Source: Russula earlei
Taxonomy: Eukaryota > Basidiomycota > Agaricomycetes > Russulales > Russulaceae
NCBI GenBank assembly: GCA_025769875.1
Contig: JAGFNK010000010.1
Coordinates: 1-64,000, forward strand
DNA length: 64,000 nt
Reading direction: 5' to 3'
Of this stretch, positions 1 through 10,588 are shown piece by piece. A model generated the notes under the pieces. The model was given only the letters and a program-made list of their open reading frames with translations, made no database searches and was not told where the DNA came from. Made by a program: the position numbers and the translations under genes. The number at the start of each line of letters is the position of its first letter. The first letter of the stretch is position 1.

Positions 1-230
1 ATGATGCAAGGGAAAGGCGAGGCAAGTGCAGCTGTTCCTAGGTCAAGAACTGGTTTCAACCAGTCATCCTCCAGTTTTGGTTGGGACTGGTCTGAACTGG
101 TCAATTGACTGCGTGTAACCAGTCACGTGCAGTCTGGTCCAGTTTTTTGAGGATTGGGCAAACCGGCAGCCAGTCATGGTCATGATCACACCAAAATTGT
201 GGGAAAAACTGGACTTGACTGGACTTTGAA
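1..230. other. Unassigned flank rich in ACTGG/CCAGT
   Basis: No convincing gene is visible. The stretch carries many copies of ACTGG or its complement CCAGT, including a small dyad at 49-64 (ACTGGTT, two bases, AACCAGT). It ends where recognisable LTR A sequence begins. It may be a fragment of a repeat whose rest lies outside the window. Confidence 0.4.
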
Positions 231-450
231 GCACTAGGTACTTGGTACTGCTTTGGACTCTACTCCTTGCCCACACCATCTTGGACGTCTATCGACTCAT
301 CTTTGAACTTATCCCTTGCTCTTGAACTGGATTGTTCAACAGTGAGTCTTGACACCTACTTCTTGCTCACGCCATCTTGGACATTTATCAACTCATCTTT
401 GACCTTATCCCTTGCTCTTGAACTGGATTGTTCAACAGTGAGTCTTGACA
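231..450 (+). repeat. 5' LTR A fragment of element 1 with duplicated end
   Basis: Only the last part of an LTR A survives. The terminal stretch is present twice: one copy ends GTCTTGACA at 354 and a second, about 96 bp, runs 355-450 and also ends GTCTTGACA. The 3' end is followed directly by the primer-binding region and coding sequence of element 1, so this is its 5' LTR, truncated on the left. The same kind of terminal duplication occurs in a minus-strand LTR A at 35762-35930. Confidence 0.75.
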
Positions 451-452
451 TC

Positions 453-462
453 TGGACAGTCT
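453..462 (+). promoter_or_regulatory. Predicted self-primed primer-binding site, element 1
   Basis: TGGACAGTCT lies two bases after the LTR end and is exactly complementary to AGACTGTCCA in the R region of LTR A and LTR B copies. The identical ten bases follow the 5' LTR of element 2. Known parallel: Tf1 of fission yeast primes reverse transcription with the 5' end of its own RNA. The role here is inferred. Confidence 0.6.
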
Positions 463-3400
463 CCACCAACCCATGCTGACCAGTCAACCCATCAAGTGTC
501 TGACAATGTCCCTACCGCTGGGTCTCCAGAGCCTCACACTCCTGACATCCAACTCCTCACTCTTCCTCAATCTTTCCCCCTTGTTCCAGGGCTTTCTCTG
601 CTGCCCGGACTTCCCCATTCTGCATGGCTTCTTCAATCCCCCTGACTGTGCAGAGTACACCTTTCACCCCCATCAATTTCAGGTTTACCATGTTTGACAA
701 AACAAACTTGAACACTGGCACCCTCTGGGGGAAGCAGGATGATGCAATGCCCTTTCTACCATCCCTACTATAGGTCACTTGCTTCAATGACCATCCACTG
801 ACACCTTTGTTTCCCCCTTTTGGGCCAAAACTGCACACACTTTTGCAGTGTTGCCTATCAATCCAGACCTTGTCAGGCAGTTTAACCTAGCAAGCTTCAA
901 GGTGTATAGCTCCATAGGCATACACCCTCCAGATATAGACTTCCCATTTGGTCATCTTCAATACTTGTTCAACTCATCTATACATCGCCATTTGGAAACA
1001 TTGGCCCCTGTCTATCTTTTTGCTTATCAAGGATCTTTTCTCATCACCTCTATTCATGACTTCCTTGATGGCAGGGTATATTACTCATATGCTTACTTAA
1101 GAGTGGCTGAGGGAGGATATATATCATTTGAGAATGCTTACTCGAATACCCTTGACAACCTCTGTCTTTACCCCACCTTAGCTCGCTTTTGCTTTCTACC
1201 CTGTCTACCCTTGAACCCTCTGCTCACTTTGGACCCCCTTTGCCCAGGTATCATTAACATTGCTTCCTAGTGCACAGTTCTTAAAAAGTGACTCCAAATA
1301 CAACTCGGAAGCCAACACCATCCTTCACCAGAGGGAACTGATTCTCAACCATCTCCTGGCCCTTTGGGACATCTACTTTCCCCCTGTCTCCATTGTCAAC
1401 ATCTACAACCACCAACACATCAACATTTGGTCACACAATGCCTATGTCCTCCAAGATCTGGTAGGCCTCCTCCCTTTTGGTCAAATCTTGAATCAAGTGC
1501 AATACGACCTTTTTATTGATACTTCAAATCACCTTGTTGAACCTGCCTGACAGCAATCACTATATTGGCACCTTTTGAACTCAAGAGACTTTGAAGGACA
1601 ACCCATCAGCATCCTCACCCTCACCGACAGCGATGAGAAGCTGTGGACTGAAGTTATTCTACCACAGCACTATGCCCTTGTCCAAGAACTACTAGAGGGG
1701 AAAGCCTCATACTATCTGACCCTTTTCACCCTCACGCATGAACACATCGCTGTGCAGTGCAACTGCCTCCACCTTAACAGGTTCACACAGGGAGGACAAG
1801 CAACCCTCCAGTTAGCCTACATAGAAGGAAGGAGGTACATCTACAATTGGATTGAAGCAACATGGACCCACAGTATTATTGACACCCTGCAGAATCTTGT
1901 AGACCCCACATGTTATGAACCAAGGCCAGGTCCTGGCCATAGATGGTCCTATTTCACTCAAGAGAGACCTCTCTCATTTTGCATCACCAACTCCCTTCCG
2001 TTTTCTGGGCTATCCCTCCTGCAGTGCAAGATATCGCTATTGCAAAGGCACTATAACACGACCAGGCACCCGTTTCCTAATCGGGTAATCATCGCGTGGC
2101 AGCCACATGGTCACCCAGCCACCAGGAACCCGAAACAGCGGCACAAACTCTTAGAAACCATTGCATAACTCATCTGACATCATCAAGGCTCCAATGACAT
2201 CATGGCTGACTGAGCAACTCCACAGTAACCTCATAGGCTCACTAAGCGCCCCACAGTGATATCATAATGATGTCATCGCTCCACAATGATCAGTAATGCT
2301 CTCAGTAAGCCTGAAACTTGACACAAGCAAGTTTATGCCTCTGTAGTCCTATTGGATGGTACCAAAGAGTCTAGAATAGTCCCAGTTCTTTGTAATCGAC
2401 CCTGTACACTGTATATAAGCCCCAATGAAGCATGGCAGTCGTCAGACTGTCCATTTGTGATACTCTCATCTTCCTGGGTACTCCCCCATGACCGCTCAGT
2501 TTAAAGACTCCTCTCGTTTCCAAGGTACTCCTCTACGACCGCCTTGTTTAAAGCCCCCTCGTTGCACTGGCTTCTAACCTTTGCCTCTGCCTCCAGTTAC
2601 ATGTACCAGTCCCCATCTGGTACATCTTAGTCATTTGGCTCGTCCTCTTTGTTCAACGCCGCCTACACCGCGTACCATCTGTTCCAACCCTTGCCCACCT
2701 GCTCCTGAGTCCACACAGATCAGCAGTACGTGTCTTGACACCACAGGCCTATACTCTCCCTCTCCAGCAGTCTACAATGGTCCCCCCATCCCTGAACAAC
2801 TCTCCACCATCAGCCGACCTCTCACCCCTGTGGTAAGGCAAACCCTGACTAGTAGCCTTGTCACCTGTTGGTCCCCCACTCCACCTCACCCAGCTGTCTG
2901 CCTCTGTCTGAGAGAGGTGTGTAACTGTGGCTACTGACCTGACACTCCCCCCATGCCACCAGGTATAAACCTGTGGACCCCAGGAGATAGACATCTCCCA
3001 CACCAACCACTCTGGCGCCCTCTCACAGACAAAGAAGCTGCCACTCTGCTTCTGTGGTTTCAAGTTCCTGAGTAGATCGTCCATTGCCTCTTACTCCCCC
3101 TGTTATCCCAGTTCCACTTCCTTTCACTCATGGTCAATTAACCCCTTTCACCACTCCTTTAGTAGAACACTCAAGTAGTAACAAGTCTCCACCAGGATCC
3201 ATAGTTGGCTTACGGTGCTATTTCCCAGAGTTAGCATACTTAGGATCAGTTTTACCCTATAGGACACATCAAGAGTTATTAGATTTCAAGAACCATTGCA
3301 ATGAATTGTGGCATGCACAATCACAAACCTTTGTTCATATAGATCACCCCATAGAAGAGATCAACCAATTTGCAACATACTCTGGCATCACTGAAGAATA

Positions 3401-3515
3401 CTTCCACATCTCCCGAAACCTTCAAAGTCAACAACAGGGCATACCCACACTACTACCAGTCTATGCCATCACATACCCATGGAATGCAACTCACTGGACC
3501 ATTGTACCCCTTTAA
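463..3515 (+). pseudogene. ORF1 of element 1, unknown function (degenerate)
   Basis: This is a chromovirus ORF lying upstream of gag. Frame segments at 848-1270, 1260-1550, 1575-1910, then (after the LTR B insertion) about 2741-2936 and 3084-3515 line up with ORF1 of element 2. Shared landmarks are IHDFLDGRVYYSYAYL (element 2: VHDFLDRRLAFAYGYL), a GLLPFGQ motif, a LWTPGD motif and a C-terminal YPWNATHWTI (element 2: YPWNNGHWTI). It ends with TAA at 3513-3515. Several frameshifts and stops break it, and no ATG start can be fixed because both elements read GTG at the matching place. I recognise no domain. Confidence 0.7.
1911..2740 (+). mobile_element. Solo LTR B in ORF1 of element 1
   Basis: An 830-bp LTR beginning TGTTATGAACC and ending GTCTTGACA, flanked on both sides by CCACA (1906-1910 and 2741-2745). 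The interrupted ORF1 continues on the other side. TATA-like TGTATATAAGCC and the R-region AGACTGTCCA are present inside. Confidence 0.93.
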
Positions 3516-3828
3516 AATCCCAATAGCCACTTATGCAGAAGTAGTAAAAGGCAAAGGCCTTTACAAACCACATGACCACAGAAAGCACATCTTTCATCTC
3601 ACAAGAAGGGATCAACACCTTTTCGGACTTTCATTCTATTGCAAGGACCCCTACTGCTACTGGCACAAGGATTGGCACTATACCTGCATCTGGCAGAACC
3701 TTTACAAACCAATAAACTTCAGTGGGTGCATCTATTACCACACAACAGAAGAACATCACCACTCCCTAGAGCACCTGTACTTCTGCAAAGACCCTTATTG
3801 CCAGTGGTACAAGGACTGGCATCACTAG
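3516..3828 (+). other. Cys/His-rich insert between ORF1 and gag, element 1 only
   Basis: An open stretch with no counterpart in elements 2 and 3, where gag starts seven bases after the ORF1 stop. It encodes two near-identical motifs, CKDPYCYWHKDWHY (about 3646-3687) and CKDPYCQWYKDWHH (about 3787-3828), so it looks like an internal duplication of a small putative metal-binding motif. It ends at a TAG at 3829. Function unknown. Confidence 0.45.
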
Positions 3829-4489
3829 TGAATGAGTCAGAGCCCAGAAGAAGAGACGCTATGAAGACCCCTCAAAGAAAGTGAACAACTACAAGTTCCT
3901 ATCTTCTTCCGCAATGTCAACTATAGCATCACTGGGGAGTATTATAGTGGCTTCTGCAGAAACTGGTCTGTCACCCAATATGACACCCTTGTTGACCCTT
4001 GGATCTTAGTTGCAAGGAAGGACTTTGATGAAGAAGATATTGAACTCTCTGAAGAAACTCTCCAAATTCTCATCCCTGAAGTTGCCTTCCTTCACAACTT
4101 TGACCTCCTCACTGGAACTGCAACGTTTCAAGGTTGAACAGTTCACTGGAGTAGAAACCTTGAACTATTCACATATCAAAACCACAAACCAGTCAATTTC
4201 TTGATGGCTCAAGAAGAAGCAGAACAAGCAGAAGTTACCCACACCCTTGAAGCTACAGTAGAAACTGTGTCAAGGGTTCTATCTCAAGTCACTAGAGCCC
4301 CATACAGCAACCAAGATTTCTTGAAACTTGAACTTGGAACTTGAATTTCAGGATTAGCCAGGTGTGACAGGTGTGACAGGTGTGATGACAGTGACATGTC
4401 ATATGATTAACTAATATCAGTTGTCTTCATCTGTTAACTGTAATTCACATATTTGTTGTTGTAATGACTGATGCACCCAAAAACTTTTT

Positions 4490-5910
4490 ATGCCCCTCCA
4501 AGTCATGGCCGATTTTTTACCCCCCAATTTCAAGTCGTCACCTGTCCGTCCCCTGGTCAATGCTATGGATGATTACTTTGATCAGGAGAGGCTGTATCTG
4601 CAGGTACAACGGCAATGCCAACAACTTCTAATGATTTTATATTTTACAGGTTATGCCCTTTATGGCTTCCAGGCCATACTGTCAATACTCAAACCCCATT
4701 CTCCTCCTATTCCATATCACACCTCCACCCTCACTGGTCTTGCCTGGGTCCATGAACTACTCACCAGCCACCCAGAATGCATTCAGAATGAACTTGGGGT
4801 CCATAAACATGTGTTTCACAAGCTCTAGCAGACTCTCCGCAACTTTGGTGTTGCATCATCTCAGCATGTTCGAATTGAAGAACAGGTTGCCATATTTCTC
4901 TACGCTGCTTCCACCAGGCTGTCAACAACAAATATTGGGGAGCATTTTCAGCGGTCACCAAGCACGGTCTCAAAGTATGTATCCCATGGTTTCCTTCTAT
5001 GTATCTTCTGATGGATATCCAGATATTTTAAAAAGATACTCGGAGTTCTTGCAACCCCCCCTTTCTACGCCACCTTTGTACAGCTTCCTGATGCCAATTC
5101 CCCTCCTCACTCCTTTATCCAAGGGAATCCCAAATTCTTTCCCTTTTTCAAGGATGCCCTGGGTGCTATCAACGGCACCCACATCGGTTGTTACTCCACT
5201 GCCACAGAGCGTGATGCAACAAGAGACCGCAACGGCGTTCTCTCACAGAACTGCCTTGCTGCTTGTTCATTTGACCTCTGCTTCACATATCTTTTGACTG
5301 GTTGGGAGGGCTCCACCGCCAACTCAACTCTTTTCCACAATGCCCATCATTCCAATTTCCCCATCCCAAGAGGGAAATACTATCTTGCTGATGCAGGCTT
5401 TGCCTCATCAAACATACTGCTTGTTCCTTATCGAGGTGTATGATATCATCTATCTGAGTGGGGTCATGCTGGCATATGGTGTGTTCTCTCTTTCTTTCCC
5501 ACCTTCTCACTAATTTTCACGCTTGTCCTAGGCCACGCACACCCCAGGAATTATTCAATCTGCACCATGCTCAAGCTCACAACATCACAGAGCATATGTT
5601 TGGGATTCTCAAGCAGCATTTCAAAATCCTTCGGTACCCCCCTGAGTATAACATGGACATTCAAGTGCGCATCCCATTGGCACTTGCAGCCCTTCACAAT
5701 TTTATTCGTCATTATGATCACAGTGAGATCAATGTATTTGATGACAGGGTAGACCCTCAGATGGGTCATCGTGAAGCGGCTGGTGAACTGGGAAGAGGGG
5801 TAGTGACATGCTATGAGAGGGAGCAAGCAAATATCAGGCGAGACAGGATTGCAGGTGAGATGTGGGAGCAGTATCAGAAAACACTTGAGGATCGCACAGC
5901 AGGTATTTAG
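4490..5910 (+). pseudogene. HARBI1-like (PIF/Harbinger) transposase, inactive
   Basis: This is a DDE nuclease that would cut and paste the transposon. The N-terminal part (4490-4828) flows into a helix-turn-helix-like stretch (TTNIGEHFQRSPSTVSKY, near 4922-4976). The first catalytic motif is GAINGTHIG near 5166-5192, where active relatives have GAIDGTHI, so the first Asp is Asn. The second is YYLADAGF near 5384. The third, NITEHMFGIL near 5581-5610, supplies the Glu. A 53-bp GT-AG intron (5479-5531) restores YHLSEWGH...PRTPQELFNLHH. A TGA in YRG(V)*YHLSEWG sits where relatives have Arg. There are further frameshifts at about 4828 and 5015. It is non-functional. Confidence 0.8.
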
Positions 5911-6219
5911 TTCAGACACATGTCCACATGTTTTCAGAACACTTCATGGCATCCAACAAATTATGATACATGCATGTGATGGGTGACTACTGTAGAAGTA
6001 CAACTACAGTCAGGATGCCCTGGCCTTCTCCAATAGATCCTTGATGTAGTTGCATGCAATCTCACATGACAACGCTGACCTGTTAGTCATAAGCACAATA
6101 TAACTGTCTATGCGCACGATGTCACAAGATCCCAAGATATTGATCACAGGGACAACATCATCCATGGAGAGCCATTCACCATTCAGTTCAATATCCTTGG
6201 TAAGATGTTGATTTGCCAG

Positions 6220-7321
6220 TTACCAATGGGTGGTCTCAGGAAGTGCTGAGATAGTTATGATGTCATTTGAAGGCGGCATATGCATGGCCGGAGGTGGGGC
6301 TGGGGCTGGGTTTGAGGGAAGTGCCAGTGGCATTGGGAGTGGGGGGAGTGCCAGTGACATTGGGGGTGGGGACGAAGCAATGAATGCATGCATGGTTGAG
6401 TCGAAGTTATCGGCAAACCTCTCCATGGTTGACTGCATGCTGTGGACAGCAACTGCTGTGGAATCAGACTTGAGTTTTTTGGTAAATGAGGAAGATGTTT
6501 TGGAGGCGACATCCTTGACCTGAGATACTTTGCATTTGGAATGAAGGACACCGGATGAGGAGGAAGAGCGATCTGGTGCCAGAGATGACAAGGAGTCCCC
6601 ACTTTGACGTTCAAACAAATTGGGCATTGGGGGACAGCGATGCAGATGACTGAGGGGGAGTAAAATGGGCTGTCGACTGTGTGCCCTGATATGAATGTTG
6701 GCCTCTTGCACTTGATGGCATCAGAGATTTCATGATGCTGCGATGCAGCCAGCCTTTATCCCTGTACTTCTTGTATTCTTGATTTTTCTACTAATGATCA
6801 GATGGCATTGACAAATTAGATGTTATGTATGCACCTTGACTAGATCACTCCACACCAATTCCATTCTCATCGGTCCATAGGTGCCTGACCCCAGACTCAT
6901 TCCTGAGAGCAATGATTACCAAGTGCTCCTTCTTCATCTAGTAGTAGATGATGTTAGCTGCATGATATGGCAAAGCAAAAAAATTTCATACCCTTTGCCA
7001 TTTTGATTTGCACATAGGTCCAGTCTTGATAGGACCCTTCTCATGCATGGGCTTAATAGAATTGGCTGCTTGGTTGAAGGTAAGGTCCTTGAACATGGTG
7101 TTGGAGGTCATGTTTCCTTCTTGTTTCCGCTTGACAAGGAAAAGTAGAAATACAGCTTCCTCTTCAGTTGTCCATATAGCCTTGTTACTTTCTGAGATTA
7201 GACTTCCTTCCATGGAATCTGGACTTATTGATGAGCGGGTCTGCATCATATGGGGTGGTGGAGGCTGGGGTAGAAAGATTGACGCGCCAATCGTTCCCGA
7301 GCCCAAGTCATTACATGACAT
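6220..7321 (-). pseudogene. Myb/SANT-like accessory protein of the Harbinger element
   Basis: The exon near the start (ATG at 7321, reading down to about 6990) encodes KAIWTTEEEAVFLLFLV and continues to CKSKWQR, the layout of a Myb/SANT-like DNA-binding domain. In the PIF/Harbinger family such a protein binds the transposon ends and helps the transposase enter the nucleus. Frame is lost at an apparent intron starting near 6986 (GTATGA). A second open part (6711-6220) is Ser/Pro-rich with a helical stretch STMERFADNFDSTMHAFIAS. The exact splice acceptor is not clear. It is convergent with the transposase. Confidence 0.65.
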
Positions 7322-8758
7322 CACATATGCAAATATGTGAATTACAGTTAACAGACAAAGACAACTGATATTAGTTAATCATATGACATGTCACTGTCAT
7401 TGCACCTGTCACACCTGTCACTCCCAGCTAATCCTGAAATTCAAGTTCCAAGTTCAAGTTTCAAGAAATCTCAGTTGCTGTATGGGGCCTAGAGCTCTCA
7501 CACCCATGAGAGGGAACACACCAACACCAGGCTCATCTAGAGTACCAGGAGGATTTGACTCCCCAGAACCTAGCCATCGTCCAACTCCTGTAACAGTAGG
7601 ACAGCATACAGTAGTGGCACCCCTGCCACCACTCTGTCTCCTACACGCAGAACAACACAAACTCCTGTACCCCCAGTCAGAGTTCCAACAGCTCCAACAT
7701 CATCTGCACCACTGGCTCCACCAGTACCACCACTAATAGTACCTGCACAAGTGGCACCACTGGCACCCCTTGTACCACCAGTTCCAGCTCCGCTGCCACC
7801 CCCTGTACAACCTGCTCCAATGGCAGTGCCAGCACCTGCCCAAGCACAACAAAATCATATCATTGGGACTGCCCCAGAGGCCTTTGACAGCAAGGCAGAG
7901 AATGTGGAGACATTCTGGGCCACCCTAGATAACTATTACTATATCAACCTGGACTCATTCCCGGATGAAGGAAAGAGGGTCACAGCTGCCCTTACACACT
8001 TCAAGATTGGTACCCCAGCAGGGACTTGGGCTCGAGAACTAATGACAAAGGCCCAAGCCTTACAGCCAATCAATTATGGCTCCTAGCAAGACTTTAAAAC
8101 AGCATTTGCCAATCAATTCATTCCAGCAGATGCATGAGTGGAATCAAACACCTTAATGCACTCCCTTCAACAAGGCAATACCCTGTTTAATGAATGGTAC
8201 CAGAAGTGGTCCCATCATGCAACCCGCTCACAAGCAGATGAAAACACTAAGATGTTTGCCTTCCACCATAACCTAAACCAAGGGATTCACCCTAAGATAT
8301 TAGGTATAATGCCTGCCCCCACTACCTTAGCAGCACTAGTCAAGAAAGTGTGTGAGTTTGATCAAGTGTATCACATGTGGATGTCACCATCATTCCATAC
8401 AGGGAAACCAACTGTATGAACAAGGGGTCTAACCACTAACGACCTAGATACCCCAGTAGAAATCAACCTCTATCAGGGGGAACCAGGCAAACAGTGCTGG
8501 AACAACAATGCTCCATGTAACACTCTCACAAAGGCTGAGAAACAATGCCACACAGAATTGAAACTGTGCTACTATTGTGGCACACCCAACCACATGGCCA
8601 AGGACTGCAGATCTAAGAAAGCCACTGCTTGTGCTTGCTGCCCTGGACAGTCCTCGCAGACAGCAGTCCACTCAGCTACCATTCAGGAAGAACAACCTGA
8701 ACAGAAAGAAACTGACCCCATTCCTATTGCATCTCTTGTAACTTGGTGAGAGAGTCTC

Positions 8759-10588
8759 TGTCAAGACATGTACTGCTGATTGCTAAGGACTCAGGAGCAG
8801 GTGGGCAAGGGTCAGAACAGATGGTATGCAGCATAAATGGCATTGAACAAGAGGACAAGCCAAACAACTAGGAGGTACCAGATGGGAACTGGGATGTGTT
8901 GCAGAAGGCAAAGGCAAAGGTTGGAGGCCAGTGCAGCGAAGGGCTTTAGACGAGGCAGTTGTTGAAGAGTACCTTGAAGACAATGTCAAGACTCACTGTT
9001 GAACTATGTGGTTCAAGAGCAAGGGGTAAGCTTGAAGACGAGTCGATAGACATCTACGACGGCATGGGCAAGGAGTAGAGTCCAAAGCAGTACCAAGTAC
9101 CAGAGAGGTACAGTTACTGATAGAGTCAAGCAGGTATGCAGGGAAGAAGCCAGAATGGTCACAAGGGGACAGTCCTTAAAGGAGTATCCCAGAGATGGAG
9201 AGTGCCATAAACAAATGGACAGTCTGAGGACTGTCCGCTACTTTATTGAGTGCTTATATACTACAAGAGAACTGCTAAATAGGGAACAAGTCATAACCTT
9301 GTTATCAAGCACAATAGACAGATGAGTAAGAAGTTGGAGTACACTTACTGAGCATGCTCAGTCATGCTCAGTAAGCTGCTGAGTAAGAAGGCTTCTATTG
9401 ATGAGTAAGAGCCTTTATTGTCCACATGTTCACTGCTTTAGTACACGTGCAAGCACCTGATTCATTTTCTGTTAGTTAGTTTAGGGCCGGTCATTTGAGG
9501 ACTTGTAGTTTGGTTTAGGGAGTAGTGTTATCTTATAAAGCCCCTTATATAGTTCTATTAGGGTCCTTAGAGTCAACCCTAATACTTCTATTAAGGTCCT
9601 TAGTATTGCCTTATAGTTCATTCTATAGTTATTAGAGTTTAGTCTAATAATGCATTGTAGGGTCTTTGATACTGTGTTAGTGCCAATTGTAGAGCATCTA
9701 GAGTCGTTTTAAAGGGTCCTTAGGAAGGTCCTAATACTGTCTTTTATTGCTAAAAGGGTTGCCATTAAGTGGGGCTTGCTGTATGTCAATTGTGCTGAGA
9801 ATCACTTGCATAACAATGCACACGCAATATTGTGGACACCTCTACTCACCCCTTTTGCTCATGTGAACAGGGTGACACCATAGAGGCTGGGTCTCCTCTC
9901 ATAAGGAAGGGTCCTTCAAGGGCCCTCTCCAGAGAATGGTTCATGACAGACAAGGGGAGACTTTAGACTGAGCGGTTGCAGGGGAGTACCCAGGAAGTTG
10001 AGAGTATCACAAATGGACAGTCTGACGACTGCCATGCTACATTGGGGCTTATCTACTGTGTACAGGGTCAATTACAAAGAACAGGAACTATTCTACACTT
10101 TTTGGTACCATCCAATAGGACTATAGAGGCATGAACTTGCTTGTGTCAGGTTTCAGGCTGACTGAGTGTATTACTGATCATTGTGGAACAATGACATCCT
10201 TTATGATGTCATTGTGGAACAATGACATCCTTTATGATGTCATTGTGGGGCACTTAGTGAGCAGATGAGGTCATTGAGAAGTTGCTCAGTCAGCCATGAT
10301 GTCATTGGAGTCTAGATGACATCATATGAGTTATGCAACAGTTTGAAGGAGTTCATGCTGCTATTTCAGGTTCTTGGTGGTTGAGTGGCCATGTGGCTGC
10401 CACGCAATGATTACTTGATTAGGAAATGAGTGCCTGGTCATGTCATAGTGCCTTTGAAATAGTGATATCTTGCACTGCAGGAGGAGTAGCCCATGAAACA
10501 GAAGTGTGTTGGCAATGCAAAGTGAGAGAGGTCTCTCTTGAGTGAAATAGGATAATATATGGCTAGGACTTGGCCTTGGTTTGTAACA
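8759..10588 (-). mobile_element. Solo LTR B (minus), itself interrupted
   Basis: Runs from TGTCAAGACATGTACTGCTG at 8759 to TTTGTAACA at 10588, an LTR B on the minus strand. The flanks are GTCTC (8754-8758) and GTCTT (10589-10593), a 5-bp target duplication with one later change. An LTR A is inserted at 8984-9948. Within it a short block near 10190-10240 (ACAATGACATCCTTTATGATGTCATTGTGG) is directly repeated. Confidence 0.88.
8984..9948 (-). mobile_element. Solo LTR A (minus) inside LTR B
   Basis: A 965-bp LTR from TGTCAAGACTCACTG to GGTTCATGACA, flanked by GACAA (8979-8983 and 9949-9953). It is the innermost layer of a three-level nest: LTR A in LTR B in element 1. Confidence 0.93.

Larger units (their letters stand above)
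4296..7489. mobile_element. PIF/Harbinger DNA transposon in gag of element 1
   Basis: Terminal inverted repeats start GCCCCATACAGCAAC and continue through TTGAAACTTGAACTTGGA and a run of GTGTGACAG repeats for well over 100 bp; the right end is the inverse. The flanking target is TAG (4293-4295 and 7490-7492), extendable to CTAGA if the element is taken to start at 4297. Removing it restores the gag frame. It carries two convergent genes, a HARBI1-like transposase and a Myb/SANT-like protein, the usual PIF/Harbinger gene pair. Confidence 0.88.
3830..8758 (+). pseudogene. gag of element 1 (split by PIF/Harbinger)
   Basis: The N-terminal part (about 3898-4292) reads FFRNVNYSITGEYYSGF, equivalent to LLFENLSYDTVDHCYRG of element 2. 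After the Harbinger element the frame resumes with a proline/threonine-rich linker (7493-7850). The capsid-like retrotransposon gag domain follows (AFDSKAENVETFWATLDNYY, about 7874-7933; FNEWYQKWSHH near 8188). A CCHC zinc knuckle CYYCGTPNHMAKDC lies near 8565-8606. Gag would form the virus-like particle and the knuckle bind RNA. In-frame stops and frameshifts are present, and the segment ends where an LTR B is inserted at 8759. Confidence 0.8.

Noticed and set aside
451..470. Ordinary tRNA-primed binding site
   Set aside because: The TGG start suggested a tRNA CCA end, but I could not match the next bases to a tRNA I know, while the complement to the LTR start region is exact.
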